The notes: a model not told the origin generated them from the sequence alone. A stretch of 64,000 bases of DNA from Macrolepiota albuminosa (GCA_027475525.1 JAMWFC010000046.1:2976001-3040000), one strand, 5' to 3'. Positions 10,227 to 21,760 are shown, numbered from the stretch's first letter. A program made the numbers and translations.

Positions 10227-12462
10227 ATGTCCGGAATATTTCCCTTGCGAGAACTCGTCCCCTTGAACATTCCTGAGTTGCAGCTCCCCTGGTCCTCTGC
10301 CATGTCGTCCCCGCAGTCCCCGCCTGTAAAGTCCCAGTCCCCCGACCCCACTGCTGCTCATCGCTGCCAGTGGGTCGACTGCGACCTTCAGTTTCCCGAC
10401 CCAGAGGCCCTCTACAACCATCTCTGCAACGACCACATTGGCCGCAAGAGCACAAACAATCTCTGTCTTACCTGCAAGTGGAAGGACTGCGGCACTTCCT
10501 GTGCCAAGCGTGACCACATTACCAGCCATCTCAGAGGTCTGTCTGACTATCCCCCTTTTCGCCGCCTCTGTTCACCCTAGCAGTCCATACCCCGCTCAAA
10601 CCCCATGTCTGCGAGGTAATTTTAGTCCTCTTCACTCCTGACCTTTATTTATCGTCCAATCAGATATGCAAAAAGTCCTTCAAGCGTCCCCAGGATCTCA
10701 AGAAACACGAAAAAATACATACCGAAGAACATCATCAGCAGCACAAACACTCCAAGGCAATAACCGTCGTTGATCCCGCCTACGTGTCCAGAGTCCGCGG
10801 AGAGTTGTCCTCGAGCCGTTCTTTTGACAACAAGAGTACCTCTTCTAAATCATCCTCGAGTCCTTCAGTTCTCAGGGGTTCCGCAGCCCGGTCCAAATCC
10901 CATTCATCCACAGGTTCCGACGGCAAGTCTTCCGCCATTACTTCATTTATTGGCTTACTGATACCCTTTTTAGCATCTCATCTAGGCATGCTATCCACTC
11001 CCTCCCCGGAGCTTGATCATCCTCCCATACACCGCGCGGCGCACGATCCATTCTTCCAGAATCCCCAATCATCATCCTGGGAAAATGTACAGCAAGAGGC
11101 ATCCATTTCCACCGGCTCAAAAAGGACCCATGATTACTTTGACGAGTTTATCTTTGATATGAAGAAACGAAAAGTCGCTCCATCTTATGATTCACGTAGG
11201 ATATTTTGTTAAATGCCAATGTTTCATGTCTGATTTAAATCATAGGCATGGCACAACGCTTGGAAGACATTGCGTATTTTCATAATAATAATCATACCCC
11301 GAACTTCAACCCTCGATCTGTCTCCCTTGACATACGAACGCCGGCGGAACTTGCTGCCGTCAATGAATTTCTTGTTACTTTGGGACGAGACGTTGCGGGG
11401 AGTACACGTGCACATCCTCCTTCACAACAGAACAATCAGCACCTTCCTCAACCTTTTTCACCCGAAACGTATTTCGATCCCGTGAGTCTCGGCCAACTTG
11501 GGCTCGCCGGAATGCCTGGAATACCTTCTAGCAACTCCAACTTCCAGCAAGACCATGCATACCCATCCTCCGCCCCTTCAGCTCAATTTAACAGTCACAA
11601 TCCCTATCAATATGCCAGGTCGACCCATTCCTCTTTGCAACCAAGTCAGTACGGCAACATGTATGGAGGCATTGGCGATGCTTCAGCGCACTATAATAAC
11701 GAGTACAATTCCCACAGTCGTCGACTGTCAGGGAAGTATGCTCACACATCCCACTCTTCCTTCTCTCCCCATTATCACCATCCGACACCTCCCCTCGAAA
11801 GCGGCTCTCCTCATTCCACGGTCTCTACCCCTGTGAATACCACGCCTCCGCAAGTGTCTTTACCCATGCCTGACACTATCGCCTTCGATTACCTACACAA
11901 TTCCAGGGGTGCACCCCCCGTGCCACACCTTGCACGACCAGATTTTTTGCCAAAGACCATGCGTACCGTTGTCCCACTGAAGACCGTCCCCGGTTCTCAA
12001 CCACCAAGACGGGAGCCAATGGAGCCTTCGGTTCCCGTGTCTCGTCATCGCAGGCCACTAATGGACCTTAGCGCTTCTACTATACCTTCCCCGCTTCAGG
12101 GTCACTCATTATACCCTCTTCTTACAGATGGAGATGCGGAGCTGAAACTACCGCCGCTGCATCGCTCGTTCCATTCACCTTTACCGCTATCGCGTTCGTC
12201 TTCACCTAGCACTTCATCGGCACGTTCAGTTTCTCCAGCTGACACCATACTTCCAAGTCTCCGCTACATCGCAACACCTGCGCTCAATACGCGCGAAGCT
12301 GATAAATTGACGAGGGAGCTCGGCAGAATTGAGTTGGAGAACCGTGTGGGAGAGGTTGGCATAGAAGACAGGAAACGCCATGCACAATTGATCCTCGACC
12401 TAATTGTTTCTATTAACAGAAAATTTCAGGAGGATCATCCGGAGTCTTTTGACACGAATTAG
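10227..12462 (+). CDS. RIM101: pH-response transcription factor PacC/RIM101
   Basis: Three C2H2 zinc fingers near the N terminus match PacC/Rim101 closely: [40 protein letters not shown] with [12 protein letters not shown], then [20 protein letters not shown] and [15 protein letters not shown]. The remainder is a long Ser/Pro/His-rich region as in the family, where it carries processing control. Exons: 10227..10536, 10584..10615, 10664..11195 and 11246..12462. Inside exon 3 a 51-base segment (10923..10973) has all the marks of a GC-AG intron (GCAAGT donor, CTTACTGAT branch site, CCCTTTTTAG acceptor). Because its length is divisible by three, the frame stays open either way. An alternative start lies at 10302. 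Known role: activates alkaline-response genes and represses acid-response genes after processing. Confidence 0.92.
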
Positions 12463-12690
12463 AACAACAGCTTATCATTGTTTGAGTTATTCTTACCCTT
12501 TTTCTCTCAATTCGATGTTCTACGGGCCTTATTGACAGTCGTAGTTCGAGATGCTTTGATCATCATTGTACATTAAAAGATACTAGTGTACAAACAACTT
12601 TTTTACCTTGCTCTGCATGCAGGAAATTGTCTACAAATTGACTTGAGATATAAAGTACAGAGTGTGTCCATACAAAGAGGTGTGAGAGGA

Positions 12691-15600
12691 TCATGAACGT
12701 TTAAGCGTCAATTTGATCTTCGGATTTAGGCCGGATGGTGTTGGCGGGCCTGGCTCCTCATCCACACCAGACATAGGTGGACTCATGGCCAAGGGCGAGT
12801 GAACGGCGACTGGATGTCCAAACGAATTCGAGGGACCCCGATTGAACCCAATATTTGGCAGACCTGCCGTAACTGGTGGAGGGCTTGTAGCAGAACCCGA
12901 AGCTTGCGGAGTAGTGGGTGCTGTCCCACTGTTGAACTCGGCCCACCGGGGACACTTCCGATTGGTTTCTATGATTACACACACATCAGTTTGTAGAATT
13001 ATAAATGGCTTCGATATGTCAACGTACTCATGTGACCCATCTGGCCACAGTGACCACAACGTCTCTGCAGTAAAATCAGTCTCATGACTCGGGAATATAT
13101 AAATCCCAAAAGCTTTCGTACTGTCGTATCGGGCTTGATAGGCCGATTGAGCTGCATAGGCGTTCCGCCCTCCTTGACAATCTTCGCATTCTTTCTGTGA
13201 AGGCGTCTCTCCTGATTTTTCTTCATCCGGGCAATTTCTTCCTCTAGTCTAGGATTTATCAGATTTCCATGTGTGAGCAAAAGTCGAAAAAGAATTGATT
13301 ACCTCTTTTTTGCACGTTTGTCCTTGTCAGCGTCACCCGTGGGTGCCAGACTGTCGGCTAGAGTGGATTCTTCCTCAATAGCTTGCCTACTGCGCACATA
13401 CGCACGGATGACCGCAGGATCCCGTACTATTTCGTACTTGCAGATGCCATCAACCTATTGAGAGATGCATGAGGCTGGCTCATCAAATCCCGTTAGCACT
13501 AAACGACAAACCAGTCTCCTGATTCGAAGGATTTTTCTGTTGCCTTCAGGTCCTAGACTCATTTCTCGATCCCGGTCTATTGACGAGGCCCGGCTAAACG
13601 ACGGGGAAGGTGGTCTAGAATCCCGATGATTTCCTTGTGACAGTTGATTGTTGTTGTACCGTGCCTCGTCTTCCGCTGTTAACTGTGGTTCGTCCTTACG
13701 GCTGAGAGAGACGTATTGAGCCCTCCAAATTCGCTCAATTTCTGATTTGTAGATGGACTGTTGCTCTGCGACGTTATACCGATGTTGAGATTTTGGTCGG
13801 TTCTCAGCCTCGGCTATCAAATTCTCAATCATCTGACGATGGAGGGGAAAGCTAGACTCACCCATTTTCTGATCATAATCTTCGCCTGCTTTGACAAATA
13901 TATCCTTCATCGAAATACGAATGAAGCTAAATGCTTCTCCGCGACCTGTAGGATCGCCTTCGCCATGTAATCGAAGCATCGCTTTCGCCTGTGTAGCAAA
14001 CAAGAAGTTCTTGGTGGTTATCCAAGGAGCAAGTTGTTGCTCTATTGAGAGATTTGATTCATCACCATCCGCAACATCCGTGACTTGACTATAACCTGAG
14101 TCTTGTAGATGTCGCTGACCAACTTGCATGCTTTCTGTCAACCATCCGCAACATCCGTGACTTGACTATAACCTGAGTCTTGTAGATGTCGCTGACCAAC
14201 TTGCATGCTTTCTGTCAAACCACCTGCTCTGGCGTCACCATCTTGAGCATATCTGCATCACTGGGTATCGTCCACCCCGCTTTCAATCGCCAGAATCCCT
14301 GGTGAGGCCCACGTCTATGATATTCCATAAATTCCTGTGGAATTGTACTTCGTTCTGGTTCGGTGAAGGGAGTCAATGAAGTTATACCTTTAGTCTTTGC
14401 CTCATCTGTAATTCATTCTGATCTGGGAAGTATTTCATTAAACGGGAAATCTTAAGGCGTTCCCCTTGGCTTTTCTTAAGTAATTTGAAGGCAATAATTT
14501 GCAAGCGGAACTTGATTGTATTTGTGATCTTGCGAGAATGTGGGCCCGGGACTTCAGTGACAGGATATGTTTGTCCGATGACGAAAAGGTTCTTGATGTC
14601 TCGTAAGAAGTATTTTGTTTCGCCCTTGACAGTACTCCTGGAAGTGTCTTCAGGGAAGATTTTACTGGAAGTGCCGAGTCCTCATACCTGACAACAAGAA
14701 AGTCTGTCGCATAAGGTTTATGTCGAAACAAAGGTGCTCGGATAAGATTGTTATACAGAGCTGGTACAGTGGTCCCAGGTTCAACGTAGCCGAATTTCAT
14801 GAACGGCGATTCGTCTTGAGGCTCAAGAACGAATGGTACACCGAGGTCAAACTAAGAGATTGCTGTAGCAGTTCAGGAAGACTCGAATTATTCAGCATAC
14901 CTTGGGAATGTGTTCATCCTTCTCGTCTTTCTTACGATAATAGTTCACCAAAACACTCCCCATTCCGAAATTTGGTAAGATAGGCGGGTGCTCTTCCTAT
15001 AAATAAAGAGACCAGTAAGCGCGAATCCAAAGCTTAGTGTCGTTAGCTCTTACAGAATATTCCCACAGGACAAAATTACTTGTATCCTTCAAGCTCAAAT
15101 CGGCCGTTCTATGTAACCCTTCACCAACATTGCCTCCTTTTCCTACCTTTCTACCTGCTTTGTCTTTCTTCTTTTTTGCTGTGCGGACCTTGCTGAATCG
15201 TAGCTCGATATTAGAAGGAAACTGAAGGGCAGGGCGATGAAACGAGCGAGCTTCTTGTTTTGATAGTCGAGTTTTGAACTAGAGATATTAGAAGGAAACT
15301 GAAGGGCAGGGCGATGAAACGAGCGAGCTTCTTGTTTTGATAGTCGAGTTTTGAACTAGATAAATGTCAATTAATAAGCAATATTATCTGCGTGCAGTTA
15401 CTTACAAAGGGCAGTTGAAGTTTTTGAGCTGGATACGCGTGTTCAACAGTGAGTTGAATATTATCTGCGTGCAGTTACTTACAAAGGGCAGTTGAAGTTT
15501 TTGAGCTGGATACGCGTGTTCAACAGTGAGTTGCCCGAATGTTTGTCGCACGCGATGTCGGCCTCCTTCTTTCGCCACTTCATAGAAATGATCGTTGGAG

Positions 15601-16858
15601 ATGTTGAATTTGTCACGAGTGGAGCCACCATCAAGTCTGAGGCGTTTACGGGGTCGAACGGTCTCGACTGTACTTCATCAATATTCAAAGATGTTTCAAT
15701 TTGGTGGACCCTACCGTTACGTTCCTCTGGATTGATGTCCTCGACTGTACTTCATCAATATTCAAAGATGTTTCAATTTGGTGGACCCTACCGTTACGTT
15801 CCTCTGGATTGATGTCATCCTCATGGTTAAATTCTAACTGAGTGAAATCTTTGAAAGGGGCATTGGGTCCCCAGATGATGCTTTGTGTCCATGCGCCGAT
15901 TCCAGAACCTTATTCACGGGTGTTGTAAGGTTATGTTCCATGGAAGGCGTTGAACCAGCAGGAAATGGGTCCGGCTCGTATACAATTTGTTCTTCCCAGT
16001 TAGAAAGAAGAACAAGATCGAAAGTACGGTCATGAAGTGGCAATTTGACTGGAACCTCAGTTTTGTCGCGAGACTAGAGAATATCAGGAGTCATCTGTCA
16101 GCGAATACAAGCGAGACTTACCTCGAGAGCCTTACGGAGGTCAAGTTCAACACTTCCAGCCGAGACCACATCCTCGACGCGCTTGCTCTCAACTTGGCGT
16201 TTTGTATCGCCTACCACCGCATCCAAGAACCCTTTAGGAACCTCCTTTTTGCGGGAGTATACGGTTTCCACTGTGATGTGATTAAGCCTGTGGACTACCG
16301 TTGATAATCTATCCCAGGTACAACATACCATGAAAAGGTCGTTTGCCTAATCGAGATTTTCGAACGGTATATCCTTTGAAAAGTTCACTGAAATCTAAAA
16401 TTTTGTCTTTTTCAAAGGCAGGGAAGCGTTCGTATACAGTTTTTGGCCGCTCTACCAGCCTCTTGACCACACGGATACGCTTCTGCTTTTGTCGTAGACC
16501 TGGTGACTGAGTCTCCTGTTTGACCAAGGCTTCTTCAGTTTCACCACACGGATACGCTTCTGCTTTTGTCGTAGACCTGGTGACTGAGTCTCCTGTTTGA
16601 CCAAGGCTTCTTCAGTTTCTCTTCTTCACGCATCTCCCTATCAATCTCCTCTTCCCAGTCTTGACCCTGATCTGCTCCCACTGCATCCTCGTCCCACTTG
16701 TCGTTATAGATCTGTCCTGAGTTCAAGGCTGAAATACCAGTGATGCCGAGCTGGTTTGCCAATGCTGTGTTGTTCGGTAATGACAATCCATCTAAGAGAT
16801 GATTCAGAGAGAAGCCCGTGAGAGCTGAGATCGCGTCATTTTCATCCTGGGTAGTCAT
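12691..16858 (-). CDS. TAF1: TFIID subunit TAF1 (frame broken by assembly duplications)
   Basis: Largest TFIID subunit, a scaffold for RNA polymerase II pre-initiation. In order on the minus strand: an acidic N terminus (DWEEEIDREMREEE), IRVVKRLVERPKTVYERF, LDFSELFKGY, the WEEQIVYEPDPF motif, then the DUF3591 core with EARSFHRPALQF, FGYVEPGTTVPALYNNLIRA, VVRYEDSALPVKSSL, FFPDQNE-type helices and QQLAPWITTKNFLFATQ. The C terminus carries the TAF1 zinc knuckle (CGHCGQMGHMSTNRKCP) and ends KIKLTLKRS. Five 77-base tandem duplications (14064-14217, 15207-15360, 15380-15533, 15663-15816, 16466-16619) break it. At the four coding joins, removing a copy and restoring one base recovers conserved sequence, for example EHAYPAQKLQLPF. 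No bromodomain is visible, as in other fungal TAF1. The start at 16858 is the first ATG before the acidic region. Confidence 0.9.
14064..14217. repeat. 77-bp perfect tandem duplication 3
   Basis: Copies 14064-14140 and 14141-14217, in TAF1. Collapse plus one base gives PEQVV-LTESMQVGQ. Confidence 0.97.
15207..15360. repeat. 77-bp perfect tandem duplication 4
   Basis: Copies 15207-15283 and 15284-15360, in TAF1, spanning an intron acceptor, so the frame test is not possible. Confidence 0.97.
15380..15533. repeat. 77-bp perfect tandem duplication 5
   Basis: Copies 15380-15456 and 15457-15533, in TAF1. Collapse plus one base restores HSGQLTVEHAYPAQKLQLPF. Confidence 0.97.
15663..15816. repeat. 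77-bp perfect tandem duplication 6
   Basis: Copies 15663-15739 and 15740-15816, in TAF1. Collapse plus one base restores DINPEERNGRVHQIETSLNI. Confidence 0.97.
16466..16619. repeat. 77-bp perfect tandem duplication 7
   Basis: Copies 16466-16542 and 16543-16619, in TAF1. Collapse plus one base joins REMREE to ETEEALVKQETQSPG. Confidence 0.97.
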
Positions 16859-16987
16859 ACCTACGAATACTCGAGGGTGGATAGTGAAGGAACACGCTCT
16901 GACCAAGCTCGACCAAATATCGGCATTTTTACAATACGCGTTCGTGACCTCGGACGCGTTGATTGAGCTCAAGCTTGAAGCTTGTTC
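16859..16987. promoter_or_regulatory. Short divergent promoter between TAF1 and PA28
   Basis: 129 bases separate the two outward-facing start codons, so both genes are probably driven from one compact promoter. No TATA-like box stands out. Confidence 0.5.
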
Positions 16988-18424
16988 ATGGAGAGGGATC
17001 TAGCTTGCAAAGTTGAGGTAATAAGCTCGAGGGCATCGACAATTGTTCTCAACTAATAAGCGACTACATAAGGACTTCAGGAAGTCGGCCACAAAAGCAG
17101 CAGACGACGTCGTCTATAGAAGGTTTCCGGCCAAGGTGTGTGCGATGTTATCTTAATAGACGTATTAAAGATATATAAACTTCAAGATACTGTGAGAGGG
17201 ATCCAAGTCCAATGCCAACTTTTCTACGTGCTGAACTCCAATAGGGAGGTCCACAAACTTGTGCAGACGACCTTGACGAGAGATTCACCTTTTCACTTGT
17301 GCCATGCTGAAGCATTCACCGATGCTACCGTGTATCCTCCTCCAACAGAATTTTCTACCATTGGATCAGCTCAAAAGAAGCGGAAGAAGCATTCACCGAT
17401 GCTACCGTGTATCCTCCTCCAACAGAATTTTCTACCATTGGATCAGCTCAAAAGAAGCGGAAAGAGACGATGACGCTCTGGCTGATGACGTTACTTTACG
17501 CAGCGATATTCAACATGCGAAGATTCCCGGTCTCATGGTCTCTAACAGACACATGTCACAGAAAGTGCATTATGTTGTGAAGAAGGAGTGTGCAGAATTG
17601 GCAGAAATGATTGTGTGCCTCATCTATCATTTGCAATAGTCATTGAAAACCCATGTTTTCTTCCAAGGACGATCTGAAGCTTTGGGTAACATTGACAATG
17701 CCAAAGTATGCGCTACTATGTATGCAGATGATAATGGCTCAATAGTCCTTTTCTAGGATCGAAGAGTACGTCTCAACTGATCTATCATTAAACTCCTAAT
17801 ATAATTTATACTCCAGTGGAGACAACTTTGGTGTGGTTGCATGAGCTTCTCTCAAATATCTGCTTAACCTTACTCTGCCAAAGGCGTCCAGATACAAGAA
17901 GGTTTTTCCCCCCTTTTATCAAGTTGTTCTCGCTGTTAATGATGATTCTTGCCCGTCAGAGGTCCTAGCTGAACTTCATAGAGCGCAGGAAAGCGCCTAC
18001 AACTTGCGCGATGCTTCTCGACAAGATTACCTTGCCAGAGCTGAACTATGCTCCAAAATTTTGAAGTATCCAAATATTGAGGATTATGCTGTAAGATCTT
18101 TTTGACCAACTGAAACGACCCGTAATGCTCCAAAATTTTGAAGTATCCAAATATTGAGGATTATGCTGTAAGATCTTTTTGACCAACTGAAACGACCCGT
18201 ACTCATTCTTGTCAGCTCGCTCTGAAGGAGCATGATGAGAAGCAACTTTATCTTGCTCGACAACACCTCCTCGACATTAGAAACATGTATGCCGTTCTGA
18301 CTGACCTCATCCAAAAAACATATCCAAGGCATGCCACGTTTACGCTTCCGTTCCCGATCTATGCTAACTTGTCTACTCGAAGATCCGTGCCCCGAAAGCA
18401 AACAATAGCGTCGGACTCTACTAG
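16988..18424 (+). CDS. PA28-gamma/REG 11S proteasome activator (PSME3 family)
   Basis: Homologue of the ATP-independent 11S activator that caps the 20S proteasome. Eleven exons: 16988..17017, 17073..17135, 17187..17191, 17245..17612, 17668..17705, 17757..17765, 17817..17830, 17884..17901, 17960..18090, 18216..18328, 18383..18424. Four are micro-exons of 5, 9, 14 and 18 bases, yet together they spell the family: FPAK-IL-EVHKL, LWVTLTMPKIEDGDNFGVQI, then RAELCSKILKYPNIEDY, EHDEKQLYLARQHLLDIRNM and the pore-inserting end APKANNSVGLY. After collapsing the duplication at 17309-17462, restoring one base there, and adding one A to the A6 run at 18313-18318, the length is 251 residues, the size of PSME3. 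The last intron is GC-AG. The duplication at 18048-18201 enlarges an intron and one at 18404 begins in the last exon. Confidence 0.87.
17309..17462. repeat. 77-bp perfect tandem duplication 8
   Basis: Copies 17309-17385 and 17386-17462, in exon 4 of the PA28 gene. Collapse plus one base joins SAQKKRK to RDDDALADD. Confidence 0.97.
18048..18201. repeat. 77-bp perfect tandem duplication 9
   Basis: Copies 18048-18124 and 18125-18201, across an exon end and intron of the PA28 gene; it duplicates the splice donor. Confidence 0.97.
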
Positions 18425-18557
18425 TTGTATGTCTCATAGTGTTTTTAGACTCAAAAGGACTATACAGAGATAGTTTTGAAAATAGCGTCGGACTCTACTA
18501 GTTGTATGTCTCATAGTGTTTTTAGACTCAAAAGGACTATACAGAGATAGTTTTGAA
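18404..18557. repeat. 77-bp perfect tandem duplication 10
   Basis: Copies 18404-18480 and 18481-18557, spanning the converging ends of PA28 and RRB1. One base restored at the right edge gives the RRB1 end DIFKTISV. Confidence 0.97.
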
Positions 18558-20240
18558 ATATCAAATCTGTTCCGTGATGTGCTAATGACGGTTCCAGGAA
18601 TCTGAGGATGCCAATGTAGCTCCTTGATATCTGCTGGCCTTGATGAACGAAGAGCAATTGTGGGGGAATGTTTGCATATCGTCCATTGCTCCCGTCTCGT
18701 CGTCATCCTGTTCAACAGCGAGGTCCCACAGTGTCAGTTGATCATCGGCCCCTGATGCAGCAAGATTGAGTCTTCAGTTGGATGCCACTCGATCGAGGTA
18801 ATGGGTGCTTTGTGCCAATCAAAAGCTGCGACAGGTTTCGGATCAGGACCATTATTCCTAGCATAAAGGTAAGTTGTCAGATTATGAGCTGGAGCAATCA
18901 TTAACTCACCCCTTTTTCTTTACGTTTCGCAGATCCCAAGCCTTGACACTTCCTTCGTCCCCACCACTAAGCATTAGATAGCTTGTCAACCTATTCCAGT
19001 TGATTACATTCACGTCACTCTCGTGGGCTGACTCGATACTGGCGACACTCTTGCGACCTTTGCTTCGAACATCCCATACCTGAATACTGCAATCGGCGGA
19101 ACACGAAGCAAACACTGTAGGTTCAGATGGACTCCATTGTAAGTCCTCTACACTTGATGTGTGCGAAAGGAATGGCTGCGAAAGGGCATTAAATCCTGTT
19201 GGGGTGGAGGTAGTCAAGTAGATTTTAGAGTGGATATCTCCAGTCAGAAGTCGAAGAGAAGATGATCCAGAGGACGCCCAATCCATAGCGAAGCCTTCGA
19301 CATTTCCATGCGATTCGATAGTGAAAATCGGCTTTTTATAGCGAGCCTTGTCGTATGTATATCCTGGAACGTCCAGTGATTCTATCAAAGGGCGTACGTC
19401 AAAAATATGAACTTTTCCTGTCTCCGCCCATGATGAGATGTAGTATGGGTGAGAAACTGGTGGTAGGGGAGTTGAAGGTGGTAAAGGTTGTGCTCGAATA
19501 CGATTGACGCCACCGAGATGAGGTATTGAACGATATTCCAGTACTGGATCCTCGTCCAAATGGTCGGCATCATCATCGTCTTCACCATCAGAATCCGATT
19601 CATCTAATGTAATAGTATTGAGTATGAAATCCATACGCCAGAAGCTTATGCTCACCATCGTCCTTTTGTGTTTTGTGCAATGAACTCATCTTGTACACCA
19701 AAACCTCGTTGCTATTTGCCAAGTCCGCCTGTGTACCTGTGACAATGTACGCAGTGGCGGGGTACCGTTGGCGCTCATCACCAAGACTATCTCGTAGAAT
19801 GTCAAAAGAAAGGCATGGCCAGGGTACATTCGTGGAGTGGCGCATTATATAGACTGAATCATCTGCTTCCAAAACCTCATCCTTTCCCAGTACGTAAGTA
19901 CCAGGAATAAAGACGTTAGGTGGCGGAGCCGGTTCCTCAGATTCCTCAATAGCAGGCATAACTTCGTCTATATCCATTCCTACAAAGACGTCAATGAATA
20001 AAGATGAGGGCTGGACAGGTTATTTATGGCAATACCATCCTCTTTTACACCAGCTTCCGCGTCAACTACTTCATCATCGCTTTCGATCTCATCTTCCCAA
20101 GCGTCCTCGAACTCTCCCATATCATCCATGTTAGCGTCCTCATTTCTTGAGCTAGAACCAGCTTCATTCTGGATTGTACGCGCAGATTTCGGGGCGATGT
20201 CAGAGACCTCAGTCGCTGATCGCTTTAACATGGCAGACAA
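18537..20240 (-). CDS. RRB1: Ribosome assembly WD40 protein RRB1/GRWD1
   Basis: Nucleolar WD-repeat chaperone of ribosomal protein L3 (Rpl3), needed for 60S assembly. Exons (minus): 20036..20240, 19656..19979, 18910..19603, 18537..18857. An acidic N terminus is followed by PGTYVLGKDEVLEADDSVY, MRHSTNVPWPCLSFDIL, and WD repeats with EDLQWSPSEPTVFASCSADC, IQVWDVRSKGRKS and LMLSGGDEGSVKAWDLR. The end is QLLFVHQGQQ, DIKELHWHPQIPGTVIS and FKTISV, the family C terminus. The last exon needs four single bases restored to be read through: one at the 18557 duplication join, and others near 18631, in the G5 run at 18662-18666 and near 18760. With them the coding length is exactly divisible by three (515 residues). 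It converges on PA28. Confidence 0.9.
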
Positions 20241-20593
20241 CGACCTTCTAACTCTCTTGAAATCGCGATGGTCGAAATTTTGAGAACGTCACGTGGTCTA
20301 TACTGCCGAGAGCGCAGCCGACACAAGAAGAGCACCATCAAATGATGACTTCAAGTATCCTTTGAAGTGGCTTTGCCGGTGTTATCGACCTGTTCACTCG
20401 GCAGGACTGACTCAGACATAGACAGCTAACAAAGGAACAGCTGATTTAGTTTTGTCAGCCGATGTCTTTCTGACTTCCTTTAACAGGAGTATGACGCGTC
20501 CTCTTGCCGAAACCATTGCAGGGACACAAATTTAAATAAAAGGCGCACGATCCCGAAAATGCAAAGACTTTGTCCGCCCGAACAGATTCGAGC
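20241..20593. promoter_or_regulatory. Divergent intergenic region (RRB1 / MGST3-like)
   Basis: 353 bases between outward-facing starts. Near the RRB1 side lies GTCACGTGG (about 20288-20296), containing a CACGTG E-box. A TATA-like TTTAAATAAA lies about 55 bases before the MGST3-like ATG. Nothing else is seen. Confidence 0.45.
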
Positions 20594-21264
20594 ATGCCCA
20601 TTACCCTTACCATTCCTGATGGGTAAGTGCCTCTGTGGATTTATGCCTGAACCGTCTCCTCATAGTCCATTCATCATTAGCTCTGAGTATGTCGCTGCAT
20701 CTCTGCTGTCCACAGTTTTCGTTCTAGTAGGACACAATATCAATGTTGGTAAATGGAGGAAGCGATCTGGTATCAAGTACCCTCAGTGTGAGTTCTTCAC
20801 ACTCTTAATTGACGAATTGTTCTGACCATCCACTGGTCAAACAGTGTATGCTGAAAAGGCAGAAGTGGAGGCCTCTAGGAACGCTCTCATTTTTAACTGT
20901 GCTCAACGTGAACCATCTTCTTGATAAATTCGGATTACCTCTTGACTCGTGTGTTTACCAGGTGCTCACGCGAACACTCTTGAAAATATTCCTGTGATAT
21001 ATGTGACAACCCTTATCACCGCTGTAAAGTATCCCATTTTAGCTGCTGCAGCTTGTGGACTTTGGTCTCTATCTCGTATTTTCTATACACGCGGCTACCT
21101 TTCAGGTGATCCTAGCAGGGTCAGTATAGCATGTCATATCCAGCGCGAAAATGAGCTCACTGGCAAGATATGCTTTATAGCGCACAGGTGCTGGTTACAC
21201 GACTGGGACCCTGGGCCTCCTTAGTAAACCATCCTTGTATTCTTTGTCGCAGCTGTCTGACTGA
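20594..21264 (+). CDS. Microsomal glutathione S-transferase 3-like MAPEG protein
   Basis: Small membrane enzyme of the MAPEG family (glutathione transferase/peroxidase type, endoplasmic reticulum). Exons 20594..20622, 20681..20787, 20845..20907, 20962..21119 and 21181..21264 give 146 residues, the family size. Evidence: a first membrane helix (VAASLLSTVFVLVGHNINVG), the loop KRSGIKYPQLYAEKAEVEAS with FNCAQRAHANTLENIPVI (the conserved Asn-rich MAPEG core), a second hydrophobic stretch with YPILAAAACGLWSLSRIFY, then TRGYLSGDPSR. The last splice (AGG to CGCACAGG) is chosen because it keeps GYTTGTLGLL in frame; the extreme C terminus is less certain. Confidence 0.85.
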
Positions 21265-21489
21265 AGTTTGAACCAGCCCTCATTTTAACCTCAACCTACA
21301 CGGTTGGACAAGCAATTTTTTCGCATCATTGAAGGGTAACGGTTGGATGTTCATGTCAACAATACATAGCTGAACTTGAATCGACCTTTTTGTATCATAT
21401 TTGTCCCGACCATAAGTCTTTGTAACGCAGCGTCATAAAAATTGGCCCTGGCAGGATTAAATCATCCTTGTCGATGACTAGTTCAGTTC

Positions 21490-21652
21490 ATATGCTTTGC
21501 AGGGTTGGAAGGCATTGTAGGTTTCGCAAATATTTCGCACATTTCCAGCCTACAGAACTTATGCCCAAAGCCACCGCCCGACCTCATCCACTTGCTTTCC
21601 CCTCTTGCTCTGTGACCGCAACTTCACTCTATGTATTTTTGTCTCGTTAATG
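21490..21652 (+). pseudogene. 5' fragment copy of the gene at 23753
   Basis: The sequence from about 21490 to 21650 is a diverged copy of 23695-23845: it keeps the motif CCTACAGAACTTATGCCCAA, the start codon (21561, MPKATARP) and parts of the next 20 codons (CCTCATCCAC, CCCCTCTTGCTCTGTG), but lacks about 24 bases and stops after 29 codons. Nothing of the remaining gene follows. It is therefore a truncated duplication in the same orientation about 2.2 kb upstream of the intact gene. The other bases between 21265 and 21760 show no recognisable feature. Confidence 0.6.
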
Positions 21653-21760
21653 CTCTTAGCAGCTCCACCACAGTTGACGACAGAGAAAGTCAAAAATTTA
21701 AAAGTTTTAACTGCGTATTGAGAAGTAATGTTGCGAGGTATTACAGACTACTAAAGGTCA

